From: Cylicocyclus nassatus
Taxonomy: Eukaryota; Nematoda; Chromadorea; Rhabditida; Strongylidae
NCBI GenBank assembly: GCA_958299035.1
Contig: CATQJL010000112.1
Coordinates: 54,541,140 to 54,605,139 of the forward strand
Direction of reading: 5' to 3'
Length of the DNA stretch: 64,000 nt
Shown here: piece after piece, positions 45,901-54,170 of the stretch
Numbering within the stretch: position 1 is the stretch's first letter
Layout: the number at the start of each line of letters is the position of its first letter
Made by a program: the position numbers and the translations under genes
Notes under the pieces: generated by a model
What the model was told of the DNA's origin: nothing
The model's input: only the letters and a program-made list of their open reading frames with translations
Database searches by the model: none

Positions 45901-48900
45901 CTCAACCTGTTACGCTCCCGGCGCTCTGTTACGCAGCTGAGACTTGGGCCGACACTGTAGCCACGTCGAAAGCTTTACGGACCACCCACAGAGCGCTCGA
46001 GCGCAGTCTTCTGAAGATGACCCGACGCAAGCAACATCTAGTCGGACTTCGCAGCACGGATATGAGAAGAATGTCCCGTCTTCGTGACCCAGCGGAATAC
46101 GTCGCGAAAGCCAAACACCGATGGGCCGGTCACATATTGAGAAGAACAGACGACAGATGGACACTAAGAACATCTGAGTGGATTCCTCGCGAAGCCAAAC
46201 GTCCTCGAGGAAGACCACCGACGAGATGGGCAGACGTGTTCGTGGAACGGATGGACCAGCTGAGAAATCAGCTGGATACGACTTTCGCCCCTGGAACTCG
46301 TGGATGCAGCCACCGACGACGGCCAAGAAGATCGTGGATGTCTGAAGCGAGGGACAGGGAAAACTGGCGACTTCTGTACTGGGGCCCGCACGTCACGTGA
46401 GGACGGGCCATCTAAGTAAGTTAGGTCATTACACAGTACCTGATCATGCGATTTGGAAGCGGAAAATGACTCTAACTTTGTTCAGTAAACCGATAAGAAG
46501 ATATGGAAGGTTGTTTTGAAGTCAGCGCTCGAAGACCTTTCGACTGATGTACATCTCATAGGAAACTGCACTGCGAGTCATATACCTTCCCTTCAGTGGC
46601 GTACTCAGGATTTCGGCTCGGGGGGGGGGGAGGCGACAAAAAAATTTTTCAATGAAAATTCAGAAAATTTTTTTGGTATGCTTCTTAAAACTTTCGCGGA
46701 TCCACAACCCCAAAATTTTAGAAAAAGGGGGCCGTCAGCCACGCCCCCGAAAAATTTTTTTTGTAAGGCTAAATTGAATTTTTAAAAAATTTAAAAAAAT
46801 ATTTCAATTACTTACAAGTAATGATAAGTCTCTTGCACATTTTTATGAATCATGTAATAACTTTCAAAAATTTCGCGACCCATTCTCGGGGGGGGGGGGG
46901 GGGGGAATTTTCGAAAGTTAGTCCCCCCCTCCCCTCGGTACGCCACTGCTTCCCTTGTAAGGCCTAGTCGGGAGCAGATACCAAGAACGACTTGTACTAA
47001 CATATATTTAAATAGAAAAATAAAAAAAGACCACATAATGAAAAAGCAGAGTCACCAGTAGATATGAAATCTCACCATAGACTCATCCCTTCCAATCACA
47101 ACTCCATGTGATGGACGTATATCAACCGGAATTTGCTCTGGATTGCCGGAGTCTCCGCAGTACACTACCACCACGCGCGCGAAAGCATGCCTAAAAGTTT
47201 TTTTGCGCAGTACATATCAGTTTGAAAATTCAAACTGTACTGTAACAACAAATTTTGGAATGCAAAACCCACCGCTTCCCCGAATTTACTAGGGTGAAAG
47301 AAAACGTAGATTCATACGACGACTGCAGCACATATGAGCCGTTGCGTGAAATCTTCAAATCCTCCCGATCTTTCACCGTTAGCACAGCTATACCTCCAAC
47401 TCCACGTACGGGCATCTAAACTGACATTGGATTGTGGCTCAGAATACTGCAGATGGATGGCCTACTCTATATGTTACAGCAGGGCCGCCGCCTCCGCTGG
47501 CACTAATGGAAAGGGTCGTACAAAATCGTGCATTTTGAGTGGCACAGAACTCAATTCGTAGTGTTGTAGAGCGCTGAGCATCTAGCAGGATGATTTGACT
47601 GTCCAGAAGCTAAAGCACCCATTCCGGATTTCGAGTAGGAATCAAGAGAAGAACGACCGCACCGTAAAAACATTTCCTGGATTGTTCAGCTTTGCTCTTA
47701 TTCGCAATGGATGATCGGTACGGTTCCTCACATCAACAGAGGCTATGGCAGTATCTCCTATGGCAATGCAACCAAAGGCAACCTCGTGTTGAGGAATGAA
47801 AAGCACAGACCTAAACAAATAAGTAATACTGTCTCTGCAAAGACTTGAAACTACCTTCTAGTGCCCTCTGAGCTCATTTGCGAAGTGCTGCGAGCGTTGG
47901 TGACAGTTGACAACGAACTACTGGATCTCGTGGATTGCGGCCGACAGTTCTGCTAAAACAAGAAGTTCGGTGAAGTCAAGAAAAGTAATGAGGAAAAACA
48001 GCGGTCATACAGCATATGACAATTTCTTGCATACTACAAGCAACTATGGACGGTAGGATAAAAAAATTCAGTTTTCAATTTTTCAAACATTAAGCATGAG
48101 TTATGAAAACGGTATTACCTCATCGCGCATTGCCATTTCCTCTGGCTTGATTACAATAGCCTTTTGAATCTGAAAATTGAGATTTGAAGAACTCAGATAA
48201 AACGTACACATTTAGACCTACATTCTCATCTCGTTGGCTTGTCGCATTCAATCGAGAGTTCACCTTAAAAAGAGTTACGAGATAAAAATGCTAGATATCT
48301 ACTAGGAGAATGTACCTGTGTGGAAGATAATACCCTGGAAACATCAACGATTTCAGGAAGTGGTTTGGATAGATCAGCTGAGTGGCGCTATAACAATATT
48401 AGAGAGTTAACTAAGGAACAAATAATTCCACAAAATAACTCCTTAGAAGAACTTCTTGGAACTTAAATACTCACAAAAATATTCGATGATGAGGATTGCT
48501 TGGATCTGTCAACAATGACTTCCCGCTCTCCCTACAATGCAAAGTCTTTACAGTCATAAGAAAATGGTTCATAGAGAAAGGCAAAAATTGTTCTCGGAGA
48601 AAGGCAAAAAGTGCTTTACGGAGAAAAGCAAAGTATTTGAACCACAATTTCTTACCTTAAAAATTTCAAAGCTAGACAGCCAATGCAATAACAAGTTAGA
48701 GAAGAATTTTGCTAAAAAAGTCATTTACAATACCTACTTCGATGTCTGCACGTGAGTTAGCTTTCTCCACAAATGAAAATCTTGATATTTTGGGAACATC
48801 GGCATTACCTCTGAAAATTGCACAACCATGCTCGACTCACGCAGAACGCTTCAACTTACTGTAGCCTTGGAGGTAAAGGTGGAAGAAAAGCACGCGGTTT

Positions 48901-51900
48901 TTTTAGGTTCACTTGGTTTTTGATTCGAAGCTCCAGTTCTTGCATCATAGTGTTTGGAGATCCACATTTCATATGCTGTAAAAAATTTTAGATGTAAGAA
49001 AACTACCACAATGTGACGTATAGTTCATTTACAAAATCGTGACGACGGATTTTATTGCGGACATTGCGCCCACAAGAGCATAAAACGCTCATACAAGAAG
49101 GTATCACCTCAACGTTTAGCTCAGTCACTTCCAGTGTCGAAATATTATTGTACATAAACAAAAAAAAACATTCGACTAGAAATGAAAACCAAGAAAATGC
49201 GATTTCCGGAAGTGGCTTGCGTGTCGCGCGCGGTCGCGCCGTCGTCACGATTTTTCAAATGCCCTATACATGCAAGCAAATTCAATCTCATAGGCTCTTG
49301 CGCAATATGATCGCAAAACTACTTTCTATAGATTTCACGAGTCAACGGATTCGTATAAGACCGTAATACTCACAAAATGGACTGATTTCTCGTATATGAC
49401 ACTCATGCAGTGAGACCACTTTTCATGGACTATTGATTAGGAGTTGCCACACACAGAAACTGGGCGCCGTTACGGACATAATATCACGATCAGATCAGGC
49501 GATCCCCTAACCGTCCACAGTCTCTTTCAGACACAAACTGTTTCTCATACGAAACGGTATTATGTCTCTACGCGCGGTGACGCCTATACACCGCCTATAC
49601 GCCTATACGAATATTAGTTGCAAAACTCAGTTTACCTTAAGCATACTTTCAACTCGCCCAACGGACACCATTGTAGTATCCGTCGTCGTATCAGCGGATG
49701 AAACATTTCCTGCAGGGTGCGATGCTGAAATTTATTTCAACAATTACTGGGTTTTATTCCAGCAGTTTCCATATATAATCTAAACTGTTCCGAGCTTACT
49801 TTCTTTGGCTGCTTGAGGTGCATCATCAGCTTTGATCACTGATATATCCTGGACTTTCCTCTCAAAATCGCGACGTACTTTACGTGACGACAACACAGCT
49901 AAAGTGCGGAAATTAGAAAAGCAGATATAAGTCATAAGAAATGCATGGGTATGAGGGAAGAATAAAGAACTTTTCACGAAAGGGTCCATGAAATCGGTCA
50001 AGTCCCGCTGCAAAAAGTGACTCAAGAAAAGAAAAAGTTTGAAAGTTCGATGCGATCTGCTCCCTCTGTTATGTGAATGGACAGGAGATACTTCGCCCGA
50101 GACTGGACATGACCTCGCAATGTCGAAAGTCTTTTCTTCCAGATAAAAGAAAATAGTTGAAGTTTTCAGATAACCATAAGGCCCTGTTTTGGACTCAGTA
50201 CTTCTAAACCCCCTCACAAGAAGAGCGGAGCGCAGCATTTACAGGGGTCTTCCATCTTCGAAAAGCATTTTCTTGCTTCAGAAATCACTTGCAATGAGAC
50301 TCAGCCAATCACTTAAAGGCAGTGTCCGGGCAACAAGTCAAATTTGAGATCATGTGCTTACCCGGGCCTATTCACTATGCTGAATCCGAAAATCCACATT
50401 GGAAAGCGCGAAAATGGCAAAAAGGGCTCTAAAGCAGGAGGGAAATCCGAAGTGGGCGGGGTCCTCCCCACTGTGAATTTCGCAGTCCCAGCTTCTGGAG
50501 CGATCTTCCCAATTCCTCTAGCGCCCTGAGATCTCCACCGGCTAGGTGCGAATGCATGACTTGAAATCGGAACCGAGAAGATTGCCCTGGAAGCTGGGAG
50601 TGTGAATACACAGCGAGGAGGACCCCGCCCACCTACTGATTTCCCTCCCGTGTTAGAGCCGGTTTTCGCCGTTTTCGCGCTCTCCAATGTGCATCTTCAG
50701 ATTCAGCGTAGCGAATAGGCCGGGGTAAGCAAAAAATCTCAAGATCGAGTTTTTGCCCGGACACTGCCTTTAACCTCGAACGCGCAGCATTCAAGGCTCG
50801 CAACACCCTCCACCTTTTTTGTGCACATTGCCTTCAAGATTACGAATAATGTGCGATGTGCAATGTGTGAACGAATGAGTAGTAAATCTCTCAATGTCTG
50901 GATAGAAAAGTATGGGTTACGAAAAATGACAAGAAAACTGAACTTTAATTACCTCTTCACATAAATAAAAAGATTTCGTTACAATTTATATTTATTTATT
51001 TATATACAATTAGCCCTATGTCGTGTCGCAAACTTCAAGAAAATGGTAATCTATGCTAAGATTAAGCTTTTTGACACAAACTAAGCTTAATTTGATGGTT
51101 ACCACTACCGCACTCGGAATCTAGGAGCAAAATCAAGCTGATAAGCTCATACCTTCGAGGTCTACACTCTATATGGCACTAAAACAAGTTTTAGGAAAAA
51201 CAGGAAGAACTCACAAACAGGTGTGCTTGTCTTCACAACAACAGAAGAATCGCTTGTTGGCGCCGGTGAGCTGTTGTTTTCCAAAAGCGACTGTTTCGCC
51301 TGACTCCGTTGCGGTGTAGACCCAGATGCAAAGTTCAGAAACTGAATAGTCATTGATAACAAATTAAATCACTGGTTCGGTTCCAAATTCCTTCCACATT
51401 TTTACTCACATTTTGCACTTGTGATGGGTTGAGTGGTCTGGCATCAGTAACCGGCTCGGCAATCTGTTTTTCGCTTGTAGACTGTGCAGAATTATACTTG
51501 GCTTCGGGTGGAGCGGAACAAGAAGCATCCTAAACTTGAGTTAAAACATCTTTCATACACCGTTCATCAGTATAACACGTAAACACCCGAAATGCCTCAA
51601 AATCAAGAAAAAAATCATCTTAAATGCTTGACAGGTCAACGAAAAGATACAAATGACTCTTACATTTTCCACGGCTTTTTCATCAGCAGTGCAATTTGCT
51701 TGCGCGAGGTTTGATTCTCGGACTGCATCAGGATTCTATAGACAGGCTCTATTTAGGGTAACATCGCTTTCGTCAAATGGTACCTGCTCGAGAGCTGGAG
51801 CCGATTGTGGACTACATGTTTCATTACCATGGTTAAAGGATGATAGTACACTGGGCTCCCAACTGTTTTCTTTGTCAAAATGGCTCCTGTCAAACCTGCA

Positions 51901-52614
51901 GCAAAAGCATAACGATTAAACAAAAACTCAAAGATCAACTCACCTGGGATCATCCTGGATAAATAAGCCATGACCGCGCATGAACGACTCTTGCTCTTTC
52001 TGCAAAAGTTCGGTAGCTTTCCCTAAAGGATTCGGCATAAAATCGACATGCCTTCACCAACAAAAAAACCTCACCGCCTGACACGAAGTCACTACTTTTG
52101 ATTGAATACGCTTGACTTATTGTAGATGCACACGAACCAAACGACAATCTACCTTTAGGAGAAATTTGGCTCAATTCTGCAAATTCACAATAAAATGTTT
52201 AATGGCAGAGCATAGACAAAAGAGCTTACCACTTGTTGCAATGTCGTCAATTTTAGACTCTTCAGGGATAGTTGACAGAGCTGGACGAACTCTATAAAGA
52301 TTTGATGCGAATGTAACGAGTAAATGTAGGATTTCAAAGCAACATATCAATAAAATGAATCCGAACATTCGAAGCAGAATTCTCTTACCTAGGCTCTCGC
52401 AAAGGATTGCCAATATTATCATAAACATCGCAATCATCAACGCTCACTAAGTCTTGCTCATCAACTGAAATTACTTTATGAGCAGAGCTGTGGAGAATAG
52501 TTCCTTACAGTTCGACTCATTATCAGAGAGGGGAGCGTCTTCAAAACTTTCATCGTCAAAACGATCTTCTACCACCTCTTCTTCGAGTTCATCGGCATCC
52601 CCCGCATCGCCCAT
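41373..52614 (-). CDS. spd-2: SPD-2/CEP192-family centrosome scaffold protein, 27-exon gene
   Basis: SPD-2 (CEP192 in vertebrates) sits on centrioles and in the pericentriolar material. It recruits Polo kinase, SPD-5 and, in C. elegans, the centriole kinase ZYG-1. I joined 27 minus-strand exons by hand at GT/AG sites with continuous phase, giving about 889 residues; C. elegans SPD-2 has 824. Order: acidic region (1-35), low-complexity Ser/Thr/Pro-rich region (about 60-340), possible short coiled coil (about 345-375), ASH domain (about 518-615), SPD-2-specific domain (616-701), basic C-terminal region with [16 protein letters not shown] (about 769-784), and tail ending TKLLD then TGA at 41373. 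Introns are mostly 40-110 bp; intron 9 (1.3 kb) and intron 22 (4.2 kb) are swollen by transposons. The start is the first ATG before the acidic stretch. The frame stays open upstream, so a further 5' exon is possible. The family call rests on the ASH and following-domain motifs; exon ends are inferred from splice consensus only. Confidence 0.82.
43500..44012 (+). pseudogene. RTE endonuclease domain (APE-like), broken
   Basis: 170 residues before a TAG. APE-type endonuclease motifs are visible: CTYNARTVS near the start, then [11 protein letters not shown] (catalytic Glu region), [29 protein letters not shown] and [11 protein letters not shown] (Asp-x-Asn catalytic pair). This enzyme nicks target DNA so that the element's RNA can be copied in place. 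After the stop the same frame continues to about 44190 with [16 protein letters not shown], the end of the endonuclease domain; an extra T near 44190 then shifts the frame. The likely true start lies upstream near 43450, in a region whose frame I could not fix. Confidence 0.85.
44197..45555 (+). pseudogene. RTE linker and reverse transcriptase fingers/palm, broken
   Basis: The frame from about 44197 gives [17 protein letters not shown] (end of the endonuclease domain), then a basic linker ending [14 protein letters not shown] at a TGA (44656-44658). The frame resumes with SLKKCRRDL and reaches [14 protein letters not shown], the reverse transcriptase entry motif, before a frameshift near 44920. 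It continues [36 protein letters not shown], a TAA (45163-45165, CAA to TAA), then [27 protein letters not shown] (first catalytic Asp) and [19 protein letters not shown]. At the second catalytic site the FADD motif is destroyed: the sequence reads LRFATTS because one G is missing near 45555. This copy cannot encode an active polymerase. Confidence 0.85.
45556..46400 (+). pseudogene. RTE reverse transcriptase thumb and C-terminal domain
   Basis: After the FADD frameshift the frame gives DIVLFSSS, a TAG at 45613-45615, then [20 protein letters not shown] and [14 protein letters not shown]. Another indel near 45840 leads into the final frame, open from about 45885 to the TGA at 46398-46400: [55 protein letters not shown] and finally [11 protein letters not shown]. 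The ending GPHV is typical of this RTE family. The C-terminal ~170 residues are the best-preserved part. Long antisense open frames over 45910-46326 are shadows of this coding sequence. Confidence 0.85.
46477..46585 (+). pseudogene. Inverted, frameshifted copy of spd-2 exon 23 with its splice sites
   Basis: On the plus strand this block matches spd-2 exon 23 (minus strand, 42829-42915) and its edges: an acceptor-like TTGTTCAG, then a peptide close to [15 protein letters not shown] ([15 protein letters not shown] in the real exon), then GCGAGTCATATACCTTC where the real exon has GTGAGTCATATACCTTC. An extra base in AAGGTTGTTTTGAAG relative to AAGGGTTTTGAAA breaks the frame, and the donor GT has become GC. 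It sits in the same intron as the RTE element but in the opposite orientation to the gene. Homology fades upstream of the acceptor. Confidence 0.78.
46594..46948. mobile_element. hAT-like MITE with 8-bp target duplication
   Basis: 355 bp with terminal inverted repeats CAGTGGCGTAC / GTACGCCACTG, flanked by the perfect 8-bp duplication CTTCCCTT (46586-46593 and 46949-46956). An 8-bp duplication with CAGTGGCG ends fits the hAT superfamily. The interior is AT-rich with two G runs, one of 18 bases (46888-46905), and no coding capacity. It landed just past the pseudo-exon copy, so it is younger than that duplication. Confidence 0.85.
47076..47810 (-). CDS. spd-2: spd-2 exons 19-22 (ASH domain and SPD-2/CEP192 domain)
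   Basis: Exons: 47663-47810, 47466-47609, 47273-47415, 47076-47190. Exon 19 gives a typical ASH (ASPM, SPD-2, Hydin) immunoglobulin-like fold start: [20 protein letters not shown], then [14 protein letters not shown]. Exon 20 closes it with [15 protein letters not shown] and [15 protein letters not shown]. Exon 21 begins [13 protein letters not shown], matching the PLYGYGG-type motif of CEP192, and continues to [17 protein letters not shown], matching the VRNTG-R-AAF motif there. Exon 22 ends [15 protein letters not shown]. These are the strongest family evidence in the gene. A 53-nt intron separates exons 19 and 20; reading through it gives a stop. The donor could be ACG|GTGCGG (used here) or AAT|GTTTTT, both in phase 0, differing by three residues. 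Confidence 0.82.
47855..49898 (-). CDS. spd-2: spd-2 exons 10-18 (central linker region)
   Basis: Exons: 49800-49898, 49636-49724, 48860-48975, 48738-48810, 48475-48531, 48316-48387, 48222-48263, 48119-48169, 47855-47952. Phases run 1, 0, 2, 0, 0, 0, 0, 0, 2, and every junction restores an open frame. The peptide is basic to polar: exon 10 contains [18 protein letters not shown]; exons 11-12 contain a short heptad-like stretch ([20 protein letters not shown]) that may be coiled coil; exon 18 is Ser-rich ([19 protein letters not shown]). No catalytic motif is expected or seen. This is the fast-evolving, largely disordered part of SPD-2 proteins. Exons 14-17 are only 42-72 nt, normal for nematodes, and would be easy for gene predictors to miss. 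Confidence 0.7.
50317..50769. mobile_element. TTAA-flanked MITE in spd-2 intron 9
   Basis: 453 bp bounded by TTAA on both sides (50313-50316, 50770-50773) with inverted ends AGGCAGTGTCCGGGCAA. The inside is itself inverted: GTGGGCGGGGTCCTCCCCAC on one arm matches GAGGACCCCGCCCACC on the other. It is closely related to the copy at 17919-18369. TTAA targets are typical of piggyBac-type elements, but no transposase is present, so the superfamily is inference. It accounts for much of the length of intron 9. Confidence 0.8.
51215..52614 (-). CDS. spd-2: spd-2 exons 1-9 (acidic N-terminus and Ser/Thr/Pro-rich region)
   Basis: Exons: 52509-52614, 52389-52464, 52230-52291, 52075-52176, 51944-52022, 51784-51895, 51664-51735, 51410-51529, 51215-51341. 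Exon 1 begins [20 protein letters not shown] and stays strongly acidic to about residue 35. In C. elegans an acidic N-terminal stretch of SPD-2 is the docking site for the ZYG-1 cryptic polo box, so this matches the family layout. Exon 5 uses acceptor CCTTTAG, not the later TTGCAG, because only that choice keeps frame ([18 protein letters not shown]). Two S-T-P motifs in exon 9 (about residues 251-253 and 282-284) fit Polo-box docking sites. The junction of exons 6 and 7 is ambiguous: see the separate entry. The CTAG just before the first ATG (about 52624) may be a trans-splice or upstream splice acceptor. Confidence 0.72.
51736..51783 (-). other. spd-2: 48-nt putative intron 6 of spd-2, or in-frame nonsense codon
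   Basis: The frame runs through this segment unchanged ([15 protein letters not shown], then TAG at 51736-51738) and continues in the same frame into exon 7 ([12 protein letters not shown]). The segment begins GTACCA after CAG and ends CTATAG, so it can be removed as a 48-nt intron. Its length is a multiple of three and its residues look coding. The alternative is one uninterrupted exon in which a CAG codon has become TAG. I favour the intron because it keeps the protein whole, but the sequence alone cannot settle it. Confidence 0.5.
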
Positions 52615-52629
52615 CACTTCAGAGCCTAG

Positions 52630-53810
52630 CAATATCATCACAAACATATAGAGCACATAGCGGACAAGATCAAAATGTCTTCTATGTACATACAAAAAAA
52701 AGAAGAGCAGCATGTCAGATAAGAACAAAACAGGCCTCTAAATGCAAAAAACAAAGATTTAGAAGTTGCTGCAGCTCTTGCTTTCCAGATAAACATTATT
52801 TAGAATGATGAGCAAGCATGATACTCTATAATAGGCTAAGGACGAGATTTACAGCGAACTGATGAAAAGACCTCGATTTGAAATTCAAACTGAGTGATTC
52901 AAATTCAAATATCGAATCTTCGCACCGATGGGTGTAAATGCGTATCAATGACGACATCGATGCGATGTTCAGCTGCCGCGCGGCTGTGTTGAATTACGAT
53001 TCCCACTGGAGAGATGTTGCTGTGTTGTCGTTGATCTGATTTGTTTGAGTAATATTGTCAAATTTATCAAAATAATGACAAATCTTTCTTGGGTGGGAAG
53101 CAGCGGGACGCTCGTTACTGGTAGGTGGCAGCTAAGAATTGCCGCGACGCGGCGTTACAGTAACCCGCCTGGGAGCAGTATGGTAACGTTGCCCGTATCT
53201 ATCCCAAATTTCATTATCTCAGTGTTGCTTCTTGTATCGTCAGACATGGTTTTTCATATTTTCCCTGGAAATCGCATAATTCTGGGGAACTGCTCTGCTC
53301 TCGTTTATGTTTTATGTTTTATGGTCAAACTTCAAATAAGTAGTACGAAATAAAACAAAGTTAGTTTGTTAACTCAACTAAGGATGAAAATCTTGCATTG
53401 CGATTTATGCTAGCCAGATCCACTTACTGCCAGCCTGCCGCGCGCGGCGCCTATGTTATTAACAATCACAAGTAACACCCTGAGGATCAGGCTCTTACCG
53501 ACCGTTTCTTTAGTACAATGTGGAACGAGGATACCGTTTTTCTACGGAAGTTATTCGCAAAGAAGTTCATATTTATTAGAATTCACATGGTATTCATTTT
53601 GGGGTTAGGATAAGTGAGTACGCTGTTGCACACAATGTTTAACAAGCTAAAACATGTTTTTCCAAAGTTTCCATGTGACAAATTATCTAAACGCGTTACA
53701 ACACAAGAAAAAACCTGTTAATCAGACATATGGCAATTTTCAGCATCCTAGTCTCAGGAAGGGTGATAGAAGTTAGTAGAAGTCAAGTAGGCGATCTGGG
53801 ACCAATTTTG
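52630..53810. other. 5' flank of spd-2, no gene recognised
   Basis: About 1.2 kb upstream of the spd-2 start. Two small GC-rich patches (about 52970-53010 and 53430-53460, with CTGCCGCGCG-type words) stand out. It should contain the promoter, but I see no motif I can name. Confidence 0.3.
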
Positions 53811-53813
53811 TTA

Positions 53814-54037
53814 GGCCTTGGCCATACCTTAGGCGTTTTCAGTCGCCACGCGGTCTGGCAATTTGCCCAATTTTTCTCCAACGCTAGCAGTGCGCAAATG
53901 TACAGTGTAGACTCCGTAGATTGGTAAAATGTCCTACCCCTTTCCACATTTAGAATGCGTGCACGATGAGTTATGAACAATTGGAGCATTGCCAATTCGC
54001 ATCGCAACCATAATCGCGTGAGGTATGGCCAAGGCCT
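53814..54037. mobile_element. PIF/Harbinger-like MITE
   Basis: About 224 bp with inverted ends GGCCTTGGCCATACCTTAGG / GAGGTATGGCCAAGGCC, next to TTA on the left (53811-53813) and TTC on the right. The GGCCT start and near-TTA duplication resemble the family at 14752 and 59032, though the interiors differ. No coding capacity. Confidence 0.55.
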
Positions 54038-54170
54038 TCGGCTTACCGTCCTCATACCAGTAGGTGTACTTGTACATTAAAAATGGTATAGAATCTGTAG
54101 TTGTTTGCAAAATGATATCACTTGGATATAAGCTTTTCTTGATAGTGTGTGAAATAATGCCATCGAGTAA

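Larger units (their letters stand above)
43104..46420 (+). mobile_element. RTE-type non-LTR retrotransposon, dead copy, in spd-2 intron 22 (antisense)
   Basis: A 3.3 kb element bounded by a perfect 14-bp target duplication (TTAGGTCATTACAC at 43090-43103 and 46421-46434). It encodes, in order, an APE-type endonuclease, a reverse transcriptase and a conserved C-terminal region, then a 3' UTR of about 20 bp ending TAAGTAAG. The compact layout, very short 3' UTR and variable target duplication are typical of RTE elements. The protein matches the family abundant in hookworms (recognised from memory, not searched). The copy is inactive: stops at 44010-44012, 44656-44658, 45163-45165 and 45613-45615, and frameshifts near 44190, 44920, 45555 and 45840. 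The first bases can fold: CCCCCACAATG pairs with CATTGTGGCGTGGGGG about 12 bases on. It lies antisense to spd-2, inside an intron. Confidence 0.92.

Noticed and set aside
45910..46326. 138-codon minus-strand open frame inside the RTE element
   Set aside because: Antisense shadow of the well-conserved plus-strand C-terminal RTE coding region.
49003..49248. Minus-strand open frame that looked like an extra spd-2 exon ([16 protein letters not shown])
   Set aside because: Exon 11 ends in phase 0 and joins directly to 48860-48975 in phase 0; this frame has no usable acceptor in the right phase.
49780..50238. 152-codon minus-strand open frame
   Set aside because: Only its 3' part (49800-49898) is spd-2 exon 10; the rest is intron read-through upstream of the CACTTTAG acceptor.
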